NCBI GenBank assembly: GCA_016179165.1
Contig: JACORX010000227.1
Location: 1-9,911 of the forward strand
DNA from: Candidatus Rokuibacteriota bacterium
GTDB lineage: Bacteria > Methylomirabilota > Methylomirabilia > Rokubacteriales > CSP1-6
Direction of reading: 5' to 3'
DNA: 9,911 nucleotides
Of the stretch, positions 1 to 6,383 are shown piece by piece. Under the pieces are notes generated by a model, which saw only the letters and a program-made list of their open reading frames with translations, did no database searches and was not told the DNA's origin. Position numbers and translations under genes: made by a program. The first letter of the stretch is position 1. Each line of letters opens with the position of its first letter.

Positions 1-102
1 CCAGAGGATGTCGCCCGAGCGCTCGTCCGCCATCGGGAAGATCCCGTGGCGGTAGGCGAGGAGGACGCCCTCAGGCGTGAGGGTGAGCCGGCGCCCAGAC
101 AT
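1..102 (-). CDS. aat: Leucyl/phenylalanyl-tRNA-protein transferase, N-terminal fragment (runs off the window)
   Basis: Aat moves Leu or Phe from aminoacyl-tRNA onto proteins with N-terminal Lys or Arg, marking them for ClpS/ClpAP degradation in the cytoplasm. Only 34 codons are visible. Residues 8-24 read LTPEGVLLAYRHGIFPM, the family's hallmark start (LTPE-x-LL-x-AY-x-x-GIFPM), followed by an acidic stretch and ILW, where the family usually has a W-x-x-P-x-x-R segment next. The short leader before LTPE fits the short-leader type of Aat rather than the E. coli type with about 30 extra residues. The ATG at 102 is the only possible start: reading upstream in frame there is no ATG, GTG or TTG before a TGA at 139-141. 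A purine-rich GGAGGCGGAG lies upstream but about 13 nt from the ATG, which is long for a Shine-Dalgarno sequence. The rest of the gene is beyond position 1. Confidence 0.85.
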   Translation of the reverse strand, partial: MSGRRLTLTPEGVLLAYRHGIFPMADERSGDILW

Positions 103-262
103 TGCGGCAGCGTGTCTCCGCCTCCGCCTCGGCCACGATCAGGTGGTGGCGCTCCATGTGCGATTTGATGAAGGCGCCCGCGCGGTCCTCGCCGATCGCG
201 AGGGCGGCCAGCTCGGCGCAGCCGGCGGCATCGGTGGTACGGGGCAGGCGGATCTCGATCAT
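71..262 (-). pseudogene. Short ORF resembling the N-terminus of a GNAT acetyltransferase, truncated at aat
   Basis: The frame begins at an ATG at 262 and encodes 63 residues. The first 47 or so look like the opening of a GNAT N-acetyltransferase: a first beta strand (MIEIRLPRTTD), a helix (CAELAALAIGED), a second helix (AGAFIKSHMERH) and a strand ending LIVAE, where GNAT proteins normally continue with a glycine turn and the acetyl-CoA-binding core. Here the sequence instead turns into an EAEAE run and ends at a stop at 71-73, overlapping the first 32 bases of aat in another frame. The acetyl-CoA loop (Q/R-x-x-G-x-G/A) is absent, so it cannot be a working acetyltransferase. No Shine-Dalgarno sequence precedes the ATG. 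It could be a deletion remnant, a short leader ORF coupled to aat, or a chance frame; the GNAT likeness is by eye only. Confidence 0.35.
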
Positions 263-729
263 GGGGCCGTGAGTGAAAAATACACCGGCACGCCCTGGCG
301 GGCAATCCGCTTCCGCCCGTTCGCCTCGCGCGCTCCGTACAACCAAGTGGAAGGGCGGGCTTTGGCACGGGCCGCCTTCCAGCCGGGATGGCGCTGATCG
401 CCGTCGGCTCGGCCGCCATAGACGGCAGGGCCCTGGCGCTCCTCCGTTGCCTCGTAGCGCGACGTTGTCAGGCAGGCGCACTCGCGGCTGAAACCGAGGA
501 TGCCTAGCGGCGTTCACGGCGGACCAGTGACGGCCGCGACTCTGTTAGTATTCCGGCGGATGGCGCGCATCCCTGGTACGGCGGAAAGCTCCGGGAATCG
601 CCGGACGGCGCTCGCGGGATTGACTTTTACGCGGACGGTCACGGGCTTCCAGCGCCGGCCTGTCGGCCCCGTCTCGCCGGCTTCGTCGCGGGTGCCACTG
701 CGGCCCGAGCCCGGGATGCGTCATTCGCG
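263..729. other. Stretch of about 470 bp without a convincing gene
   Basis: This gap separates the divergent aat side (minus) and the membrane protein gene at 730 (plus). Several frames stay open on both strands, but their translations are Arg/Pro/Ala-rich, show no recognisable motif and lack ribosome binding sites, as expected from high-GC non-coding DNA. It presumably carries promoters for both directions. I could not find a good -35/-10 pair: TTGACT at 620-625 has no matching -10, and TAGTAT at 546-551 has no convincing -35. A hairpin lies at 348-381. The composition is slightly less GC-extreme than the flanking genes, consistent with intergenic DNA or a decayed gene. Confidence 0.5.
348..381. 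repeat. Small inverted repeat in the 5' intergenic region
   Basis: TGGAAGG and CGG (348-358, with one bulged G at 355) pair with CCG and CCTTCCA (372-381), a 10-bp stem around a 13-nt loop. There is no T-run on either side, so it is not a canonical intrinsic terminator. It may be a weak regulatory hairpin or chance GC-rich pairing. Confidence 0.25.
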
Positions 730-2745
730 GTGATTCTCTACGCCGTCGCCATCTTTCTGGGTGCGTTCCTGCTGTTCCTGGTGCAGCCGATCATCGCCAA
801 GCAGATCCTGCCGTGGTTCGGCGGCTCAGCCGCGGTGTGGGCGACGTGCATGGTGTTTTTTCAGATGACGCTCCTGGTGGGATACGCCTACGCCGACCTG
901 ACCACTCGCAAGCTGGCGCCGAGGCGCCAGGCGATGCTGCATGTCGCGCTACTCGGGCTGAGTCTGCTGGCGCTGCCGATCATGCCCGACCCGTCGTGGA
1001 AGCCGTTGGGCGGCGAGAACTCAAGCTGGCGCATCCTCGGGCTGCTCGCGTTCACCATCGGCCTGCCGTATGTCCTGCTGTCGGCCACCAGCCCGCTGCT
1101 GCAGGCATGGTTCGCGCGGCGCTTCGATCACGCGATCCCGTACCGGCTGTTCGCGCTGTCAAATCTGGCATCCTTGCTCGCGCTGCTCGCATACCCGGTC
1201 GCGATCGAGCCATGGGTGTCGACCGGGACGCAATCGGTCGCCTGGTCCCTGTGCTACGGGCTCTTCGCGCTGCTGTGCGGTTGCGCCGCGATTGCCGGCG
1301 CCCGGGCCGAGGCTGCCGTCGACGCCGCGCCGGAACGGGCCGCAACTGGGGGGGCGGCTGCGCCGCCGGGCGGCGCACTGCGGTTGGTCTGGCTCGTGCT
1401 GGCGGCGATGGCCTCCTTCTTGCTGGTCGCGTTTACAAATCACATCTGCCAGAACGTCGCCTCGCTGCCGTTCCTGTGGATAATGCCGCTCTCGATCTAT
1501 CTCGTGACCTTCATTGTGTGCTTCGAGCATTCCCGCTGGTACCGGCGCAACATCTTCCTGCTGCTCGCCGCGATCGTGCTGCCGGTGATGGCATGGTACT
1601 CGGCGTCCCTCGAACTCAAGCTCGTGATACCGATGTACCTGGCCGGGTTGTTCATCTGCTGCATGGGTTGTCACGGCGAGCTGGCGCTGCTGAGACCCGC
1701 TCCGAAGTACCTGACCACGTACTACCTGATGATCTCGCTTGGCGGCGCGATCGGCGGACTGCTCGTCGGACTGCTCGCGCCGTATGTGCTGACCGGCTAT
1801 TTCGAGCTCCAGATCGGGTTGATCGCGTGTGCGTTGGTGCTGCTCTATCGCACGGCCCGCACGACATGGTGGGCCATGCTCGTAGCGGCCGCCGTCGTCG
1901 GCGGAACCGTGTGGGGCGCGAGTAAGGCGATCGACGACCAGGTCGCCGGGGCACGCGTGATGCTGCGCAACTTTTACAGCGCGCTGAAGACGCAGGAATA
2001 CGACACGCCGGTTCCATTCCGGTCGATGGTGAACGGCGGGATCACGCACGGCGGCCAGCTGCTCGATCCCGAGATGCGCCTCCGGCCGAGCAGCTATTTC
2101 GGGCCGGACAGCGGTTACGGCCGAATGTTCGCGAGCCTGCCGCATGCCCCGCGCAAGGTGGGCGTGATCGGCCTGGGCGCCGGCTCCATCATCGCCTACG
2201 GGCGCAAGGGGGATACCTTTCGGTTCTACGAAATCAATCCGCAGGTGGTCGAGCTGGCGCGGCGGGAGTTCACGTTCATGAGCGCGACCCCGGCCGGGGT
2301 CGAGGTCGTGCTCGGCGACGGACGGCTCAGCCTCGAGCGCGAGCCGAGCCAGCAGTTCGACGTGCTGGCGATGGACGCGTTCTCGGGCGATTCGATCCCG
2401 CTGCACCTGCTGACGCGCGAGGCGATGGCGATCTATATGCGGCACCTGAAGCCCGGCGGCGTGCTTGCGTTCCAGGCGACCAACCGGTTCATCGACATCG
2501 CGCCGGTTGTGGCCGGTCTCGCCGCCGAATACGGGCTGACAGCCGTGCTCATCTCCGATGAGGCAGGCGACGACGAGGAGGGCCCCGGCTACTGGATTTC
2601 GAGCACCGAGCAGATACTGGTGACCTCAAATCGGGCGCTCCTCGGCGCGAAGGCGATCCGCGAAGGCGGCAAGCCGCTCGCGGCCGATCCGGGCTTTCCC
2701 ATCTGGACCGACGACTTTAACAATCTGCTGCGCGTTCTCAAATAG
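730..2745 (+). CDS. Polytopic membrane protein fused to a spermidine-synthase-like (SAM-fold) domain
   Basis: This 671-residue protein belongs to the family often labelled fused MFS/spermidine synthase. Residues 1-400 are very hydrophobic with about 12-13 membrane segments. They open with the family signature (FLLFLVQP at 13-20, ILPWFGGSAAVWATCMVFFQ at 26-45). A Pro/Ala/Gly-rich loop lies near 190-216. The linker RNFYSALK (413-420) and the GGITHGGQ and SSYFGPDSGYG segments (436-464) lead into a Rossmann domain: GLGAGS (481-486) for nucleotide/SAM binding, the acidic YEINP (500-504), GDGR (529-532) and MDAFSGDSIPLHLLT (548-562). WTDDFNNLLRVLK closes the protein as usual for the family. Where true aminopropyltransferases have a DSSDP-type catalytic loop, this one has DAFSGDSIP, so polyamine synthesis should not be assumed. 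Substrate and role are unknown. The GTG at 730 begins exactly at the family's normal N-terminus; its ribosome site is weak. It is a single gene with no co-directional neighbour here. Confidence 0.85.
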   Translation: MILYAVAIFLGAFLLFLVQPIIAKQILPWFGGSAAVWATCMVFFQMTLLVGYAYADLTTRKLAPRRQAMLHVALLGLSLLALPIMPDPSWKPLGGENSSWRILGLLAFTIGLPYVLLSATSPLLQAWFARRFDHAIPYRLFALSNLASLLALLAYPVAIEPWVSTGTQSVAWSLCYGLFALLCGCAAIAGARAEAAVDAAPERAATGGAAAPPGGALRLVWLVLAAMASFLLVAFTNHICQNVASLPFLWIMPLSIYLVTFIVCFEHSRWYRRNIFLLLAAIVLPVMAWYSASLELKLVIPMYLAGLFICCMGCHGELALLRPAPKYLTTYYLMISLGGAIGGLLVGLLAPYVLTGYFELQIGLIACALVLLYRTARTTWWAMLVAAAVVGGTVWGASKAIDDQVAGARVMLRNFYSALKTQEYDTPVPFRSMVNGGITHGGQLLDPEMRLRPSSYFGPDSGYGRMFASLPHAPRKVGVIGLGAGSIIAYGRKGDTFRFYEINPQVVELARREFTFMSATPAGVEVVLGDGRLSLEREPSQQFDVLAMDAFSGDSIPLHLLTREAMAIYMRHLKPGGVLAFQATNRFIDIAPVVAGLAAEYGLTAVLISDEAGDDEEGPGYWISSTEQILVTSNRALLGAKAIREGGKPLAADPGFPIWTDDFNNLLRVLK

Positions 2746-2762
2746 ATCCGGCGTCGGCACGG

Positions 2763-2790
2763 CGGCCATGCGGCTCGACCGCATCGGCCG
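2763..2790. terminator. Hairpin between convergent genes, probable bidirectional terminator
   Basis: CGGCC (2763-2767) and ATGCGG (2768-2773) pair with CCGCAT (2779-2784) and GGCCG (2786-2790) around a 5-nt loop CTCGA, with one bulged C at 2785. The result is an 11-bp GC-rich stem. It fills most of the 49-bp gap between two converging stop codons (2745 and 2795), the expected place for a shared terminator. There is no T-run on either strand, so termination might need Rho or rely on the stem alone. Confidence 0.55.
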
Positions 2791-2794
2791 ACCG

Positions 2795-3490
2795 CTAGTA
2801 CGTGCCGGGGCGGATCTGCTTGTAGACCTCCTTGAGCTTGTCCGTGGTGAAGCCCGGCGCCTGGCAGGTGGAGATGATCTTCTTCTCGTCGGCCTCGACC
2901 TTGGCGATGGCGTCGGGGATGCCGCCCGCGATCTCAGGTGGGATCGTGACCACGCCGTGCTGGTCGAAGTGGACGATGTCCCCCGGCGTGATCCAGACGC
3001 CGCCCACCTTGACGGGAATGCCGAAGTCCACCATGTGCACGTTGGCGTGGGAAACGGAGATGTGGGCGGCGGCGAACTGGAACTTGAGCGCGCGGACCTC
3101 GTCCAGGTCTCGCACGGAGCCGTCTGTCACCACGCCGACGCAGCCCATCGCGCGGTGGATGTTGGCCTGAACCTCGCCCCACTGGGCGCCCTGGCCGCGC
3201 GGTTCGTCGAGGTCGTGGACGACGATGACGCGCGGGGCGGGGATGCTCATGACGAAGTCCCACCAGCCGAAGAGGCTCGCGCGGTGCCCCTCGATCGGGC
3301 CGTGCTCCGCCCGGATCAGGCAGGTGGCGGCGTGGCCGACCAACGGGCCGATCTCGGGGAAGAGCCCACGGATGTCCGAGGAGACGTTGCCCTCTTCGCG
3401 CGGCCTGATCTTGAATGTCTCGATGGCGTTGGCCACGCTGGGGCTGGTGATCTTCTTGAGGGCGTCGATCTGCTGGGTCGTGAGCGGCAC
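2795..3490 (-). CDS. RraA-family protein (HMG/CHA aldolase-like fold)
   Basis: This 231-residue protein has the RraA fold, shared by the RNase E regulator RraA and by class II 4-hydroxy-4-methyl-2-oxoglutarate aldolases/oxaloacetate decarboxylases. The start PSVANAIETFKIRPR (17-31) is typical of a metabolic RraA-like subgroup. GE (105-106) and the signature VTDGSVRD (121-128) carry the Arg127 that contacts substrate and the Asp128 that holds the divalent metal in characterised aldolases. VSHANVHMVDFGIPV (146-160) and PGDIVHFDQHGVVTIP (169-184) complete the core. Length is slightly above the minimal 160-residue RraA, owing to extra N- and C-terminal segments. Retention of the R-D pair suggests an aldolase or decarboxylase rather than a pure RNase E inhibitor; the substrate is unknown. 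The GTG start at 3490 is fixed by a strong ribosome site 7 nt upstream. It follows the TPR gene by 38 bp, probably in one transcript from ligA. Confidence 0.85.
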   Translation of the reverse strand: MPLTTQQIDALKKITSPSVANAIETFKIRPREEGNVSSDIRGLFPEIGPLVGHAATCLIRAEHGPIEGHRASLFGWWDFVMSIPAPRVIVVHDLDEPRGQGAQWGEVQANIHRAMGCVGVVTDGSVRDLDEVRALKFQFAAAHISVSHANVHMVDFGIPVKVGGVWITPGDIVHFDQHGVVTIPPEIAGGIPDAIAKVEADEKKIISTCQAPGFTTDKLKEVYKQIRPGTY

Positions 3491-3497
3491 TGGCGGT

Positions 3498-3504
3498 CCT
3501 CCTT
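3498..3504 (-). promoter_or_regulatory. Strong Shine-Dalgarno site deciding a GTG start
   Basis: AAGGAGG on the minus strand, with a 7-nt spacer to the GTG at 3490-3488. It is the best ribosome site in the window and supports independent, efficient translation of the RraA-family gene despite its distal position and GTG start. Confidence 0.75.
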
Positions 3505-3528
3505 GGGGGCGGTTGACTTGACGAACGG

Positions 3529-4218
3529 TCAGATGGTCCCTTTGCGCTTCTCGATGAGCGCCTGCTTGAGCTGCTCGATGATCTGCTCGATCTGCTGGAG
3601 GTTGGGGTTGGTGGCGAGCGCGCGCTGGAAGTAGGCGAGCGCCTGGTCAGGCTTGTCGAGCTGGAGGTAGATCTGGCCGTAGCCCGAGAGCGCCCCCCAG
3701 TGCTTCGGGTTGCGCTTGATCACCTCGTCGCAGTCGCGGAGCGACTTGTCGTACTCGCCGATGATGAAGTAGACCGTCGCCCGCTTGTTCCACCCCTCGG
3801 CGAAATCGGGCTTGAGGCTGATGATCTCGGTGAAGGTGTCGATGGCGGCCTGGGCCTGGCCGTGGTTCATCTGCTCGACGCCGATGGCGAAGAGCCCATC
3901 CACCTTCGGATCGCCGGAGCGGCTCCACACGTGCCAGATCGCGCTCTCCGACAGCGCACGCACGAGGTCGTCCTGGTCGCGGAGCGCCTTGAAGAGGGCG
4001 GGCAGGTCGGTGGGCGCGCCGAGCTCGCCCAACCAGGCGGCGGCGAGGCGGCGCGCCTCGACGTCGGTGCTGCCGAGATCGCGGCGCACCTGCGCCGGCG
4101 AGGGGCGCGGCTTGTCCTGGGCCTCCACCGCGGCCGGCAGGAGGAGCGCCAGCCCGAGAGCCAGCCCCAGCGCCGGCCCAAGACACATGGCGACCGCCGT
4201 GACTTCGACCGCCTTCAT
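3529..4218 (-). CDS. Exported HEAT/TPR-repeat protein
   Basis: The 229-residue product starts with a long hydrophobic signal peptide (residues 8-30, likely cut after VEA at 31-33), so it should act in the periplasm. Residues 43-100 look like one or two HEAT-type helical pairs (STDVEARRLAAAWLGELG, then LFKALRDQDDLVRALSESAIWHVW). Residues 108-209 form about three TPRs, with clear motifs such as AIDTFTEIISLKPDFAEGWN, then YDKSLRDCDEVIKRNPKHWGAL and DQALAYFQRALATNPN. The IWxxWxxSGDP-x-VD hinge followed by FAEGWNKRATVYF and PKHWGALSG matches a TPR family common in Proteobacteria whose function is not established. The role is presumably protein binding or scaffolding. Its ATG overlaps the ligA stop as ATGA, implying translational coupling; the ribosome site is weak, which fits coupling. 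No enzymatic motif is visible. Confidence 0.8.
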   Translation of the reverse strand: MKAVEVTAVAMCLGPALGLALGLALLLPAAVEAQDKPRPSPAQVRRDLGSTDVEARRLAAAWLGELGAPTDLPALFKALRDQDDLVRALSESAIWHVWSRSGDPKVDGLFAIGVEQMNHGQAQAAIDTFTEIISLKPDFAEGWNKRATVYFIIGEYDKSLRDCDEVIKRNPKHWGALSGYGQIYLQLDKPDQALAYFQRALATNPNLQQIEQIIEQLKQALIEKRKGTI

Positions 4219-6230
4219 TGGGACCGCCCGATGAGCGAGAGGAACTGCGCCTCGTCCAACACGGTGACGCCGAGTCGCTTGGCGTCCTCGGCCTTCCCGC
4301 CGGGGTCCTCACCCGCGATCACGTAGTCCGTTTTCCTGGAGACCGTGCCCGTGACGCGCCCGCCCAAGCGCAGGATCGCATCCTTGGCTTCATCCCGCGT
4401 CATGCCGAGGAGCCCGCCCGTGAGGACGAGCGTCTTGCCCGTCAGGGGACCGGGTCTGTCCGAGACGCCTTTCTCGGTCAGGTCGACGCCGACATCGCGG
4501 AGGTGGCGGACGATCCTCCGGTTCCGGTCTTCAAGAAAGAAACGGGTGGCCGATTGGGCGATCTTGGGCCCGATCCCGGAGATTTCGTTGATGTCGTCCT
4601 CGGTCGCCTTCTCGAGGCGCTCCATGCTGCCGAAGCGAGCGGCCAGGAGCTGCGCGGCGCGCTCGCCCACCATGCGGATGCCGAGACCGTTGAGGACGCG
4701 GGAGAGCCCGCGGCCCTTGGAGGCCTGGATGGCCTCGACGAGGTTGGTCGCCGACTTTTCCGCCATGCGCTCGAGCCCCGCCAGCTGTGGGACCTCGAGC
4801 TCGTAGAGGTCGCCGAAGTCCCTGCAGATCTCCCGGTCCACGAGCTGGGTGATGACGACCTCGCCCAAGTGCTCGATGTCCATCGCGCGGCGAGAGCCCC
4901 AGTGGAAGAGCCGTTCCTTGAGCTGCGCCGGGCAGGCGACGTTGGTGCAGCGCCAGATGGCCTCGCCGTCGGGCCGCTCGGCCGGCGCGCCGCAGACGGG
5001 GCACGTGCGCGGCATGTGGAAGGGGCCGGCGCCGGCCGGCCGCTTGGCGGTGACGACCTGGACCAGGTAGGGGATGACATCGCCGGCGCGCTCGATGAGG
5101 ACGGTATCGCCCACGCGTACGTCCTTCTTGCGCACCTCGTCTTCGTTGTGCAGGCTGACATTGCTCACGGTGACGCCGGCCAGCTCGACGGGTTCGAGCT
5201 GGGCGGTCGGCGTGAGCGCTCCTGTCTTGCCCACGTTGATCGTGATGCCCCTGACCTGTGTCGTCGCCTGGCGGGCGGCGAACTTGAAGGCGATGGCCCA
5301 GCGCGGGTGGTGCGCCGTAGCGCCGAACCTGCGCTGCTGCTCGAGGTCGTTGACCTTGACGACGGCGCCGTCGGCGTCGTACTCGAGCGTGTCCCGATCC
5401 GCCTCCAGGCGCCGGCAGTAGGCGATCACGGCGTCGACGTCCGGGCATCGCTCGGACCGCGGGTTCACCGTGAAGCCGCTCTTCTCGAGGGCTCGGAGCC
5501 GCTCCCAGTGAGAGTCGAAGCGCACGGGCTCGAGGACGCTGGCATGGTAGAGGAAGATCTCGAGCGGCCGCGTCGCCGTGACCGCCGGGTCCTTCTGCCT
5601 CACCGCGCCGGCGGCGGCATTCCGGGGATTGGCGAACGTCGGCTCGCCGGCCTCCTCGAGCGTGGCGTTGAGCCGGGCAAAGGCCTCGCGCGGCATGTAC
5701 ACCTCGCCGCGGACCTCGAGCCGCGTCGCGTCCTTGAGCGGCCCGTGAAGGGCCGACGGGATGGCCTTGATGGTGCGCAGGTTCTGCGTGATGTCCTCCC
5801 CGACCCGGCCGTCTCCTCGAGTGGCGCCGCGCGTGAACCGCCCGCGCTCGTAGAGGAGCGCCACGCCGAGTCCGTCGATCTTGGGCTCGCAGACGAAATC
5901 GAAGTTAGCCTGAGGAAGCGCCCGGCGGATTCGCGCCTCGAACTCGCGCAGGTCATCCGGGCTCATCGCGTTGTCGAGCGAGAGCATGGCCACCAGGTGC
6001 TCGACGGGCGCAAAGGCCGGTCCGACGCGCCCGCCCGCGCCCTGGGTCGGGCTGTCGGGCGTGATCAGCTCCGGGTGCGCCTCTTCGAGCGCCCGGAGCT
6101 CGCGGATGAGGCGATCGTACTCGGCGTCGGAGATCTCGGGGCGGTCCTCGACGTAGTAGGCGTCGTTGTGCCGGTGGATGACCTCGCGGAGCGCCTCGAT
6201 CTTTTCAGCGGCCTCCTGTGGCTTCGTCAT
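4215..6230 (-). CDS. ligA: NAD-dependent DNA ligase LigA
   Basis: LigA seals nicks in duplex DNA during replication and repair, using NAD+ to adenylate an active-site lysine. The 671-residue length is normal for the family. Domain Ia (1-60) holds HNDAYYVEDRPEISDAEYD for NMN binding. The adenylation domain has CEPKIDG (114-120) with nucleophile Lys117, then GATRGDGRVGED (135-146) and the LEVRGEVYMP strand. The OB fold includes GKTGALTP (334-341) and VSLHNEDEV. The zinc finger is Cys410, Cys413, Cys428 and Cys433. Helix-hairpin-helix repeats occupy roughly 480-565 (for example ISGIGPKIA). A BRCT domain runs from about 595 to 668 (KTLVLTGGLLGMTRDEAK, LGGRVTGTVSRKTDYVIAG). All expected parts are present, so it should be active and essential. 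The ATG at 6230 gives the standard N-terminus, though no good Shine-Dalgarno is seen, only a G-rich tract further upstream. The TPR gene overlaps its stop. Confidence 0.97.
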   Translation of the reverse strand: MTKPQEAAEKIEALREVIHRHNDAYYVEDRPEISDAEYDRLIRELRALEEAHPELITPDSPTQGAGGRVGPAFAPVEHLVAMLSLDNAMSPDDLREFEARIRRALPQANFDFVCEPKIDGLGVALLYERGRFTRGATRGDGRVGEDITQNLRTIKAIPSALHGPLKDATRLEVRGEVYMPREAFARLNATLEEAGEPTFANPRNAAAGAVRQKDPAVTATRPLEIFLYHASVLEPVRFDSHWERLRALEKSGFTVNPRSERCPDVDAVIAYCRRLEADRDTLEYDADGAVVKVNDLEQQRRFGATAHHPRWAIAFKFAARQATTQVRGITINVGKTGALTPTAQLEPVELAGVTVSNVSLHNEDEVRKKDVRVGDTVLIERAGDVIPYLVQVVTAKRPAGAGPFHMPRTCPVCGAPAERPDGEAIWRCTNVACPAQLKERLFHWGSRRAMDIEHLGEVVITQLVDREICRDFGDLYELEVPQLAGLERMAEKSATNLVEAIQASKGRGLSRVLNGLGIRMVGERAAQLLAARFGSMERLEKATEDDINEISGIGPKIAQSATRFFLEDRNRRIVRHLRDVGVDLTEKGVSDRPGPLTGKTLVLTGGLLGMTRDEAKDAILRLGGRVTGTVSRKTDYVIAGEDPGGKAEDAKRLGVTVLDEAQFLSLIGRSQ

Positions 6231-6303
6231 GGCGAAATCGAGAATACCACCCCCCCACGCTGCGCGAAGGTCCAGGGCGCCGAGAAGGGTCCGGATGCGA
6301 GGC

Positions 6304-6365
6304 GGCGCCCGACGGCCGCAGGTGAGGCGTACTCCCTGTACGTTGAACCTGCGGCCGAGGGCGCC
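6304..6365. repeat. Large compound inverted repeat between ccmI and ligA; probable terminator or RNA switch
   Basis: Three nested arms share nearly one centre. GGCGCCC (6304-6310) pairs with GGGCGCC (6359-6365). CGGCCGCAGGT (6313-6323) pairs perfectly with ACCTGCGGCCG (6347-6357). CGTAC (6328-6332) pairs with GTACG (6338-6342) around a 5-nt loop TCCCT. The total is 23 base pairs with one 2/1 and one 4/4 interior loop. It starts 18 nt past the ccmI TAA and lies about 75 nt before the ligA ATG, in a 153-bp gap. There is no T-run. It may terminate the ccm transcript, protect the mRNA end, or act in the ligA leader. Two further GGGCGCC/GGCGCCC units at 6275-6281 and 6389-6395 could form competing stems. 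Confidence 0.65.
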
Positions 6366-6383
6366 AACGAAGCAGCCGGGCCC

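Noticed and set aside
620..650. TTGACT as a possible -35 box for the gene at 730
   Set aside because: No -10-like hexamer occurs at 16-18 nt spacing in the GC-rich sequence that follows.
500..733. A 77-codon plus-strand frame just before the membrane protein gene
   Set aside because: It has no ribosome site and no recognisable motif, with Arg/Pro-rich composition; it looks like non-coding high-GC sequence.
1159..2445. A 428-codon minus-strand frame antisense to the spermidine-synthase-like gene
   Set aside because: It is rich in Arg, His and Gln with no motif, and it lies fully inside a plus-strand gene whose domains are clear.
2768..3634. A 288-codon plus-strand frame across the RraA-family gene
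   Set aside because: It is low-complexity Asp/Val/Leu/Gly/Arg and antisense to a gene with clear catalytic motifs and a strong ribosome site.
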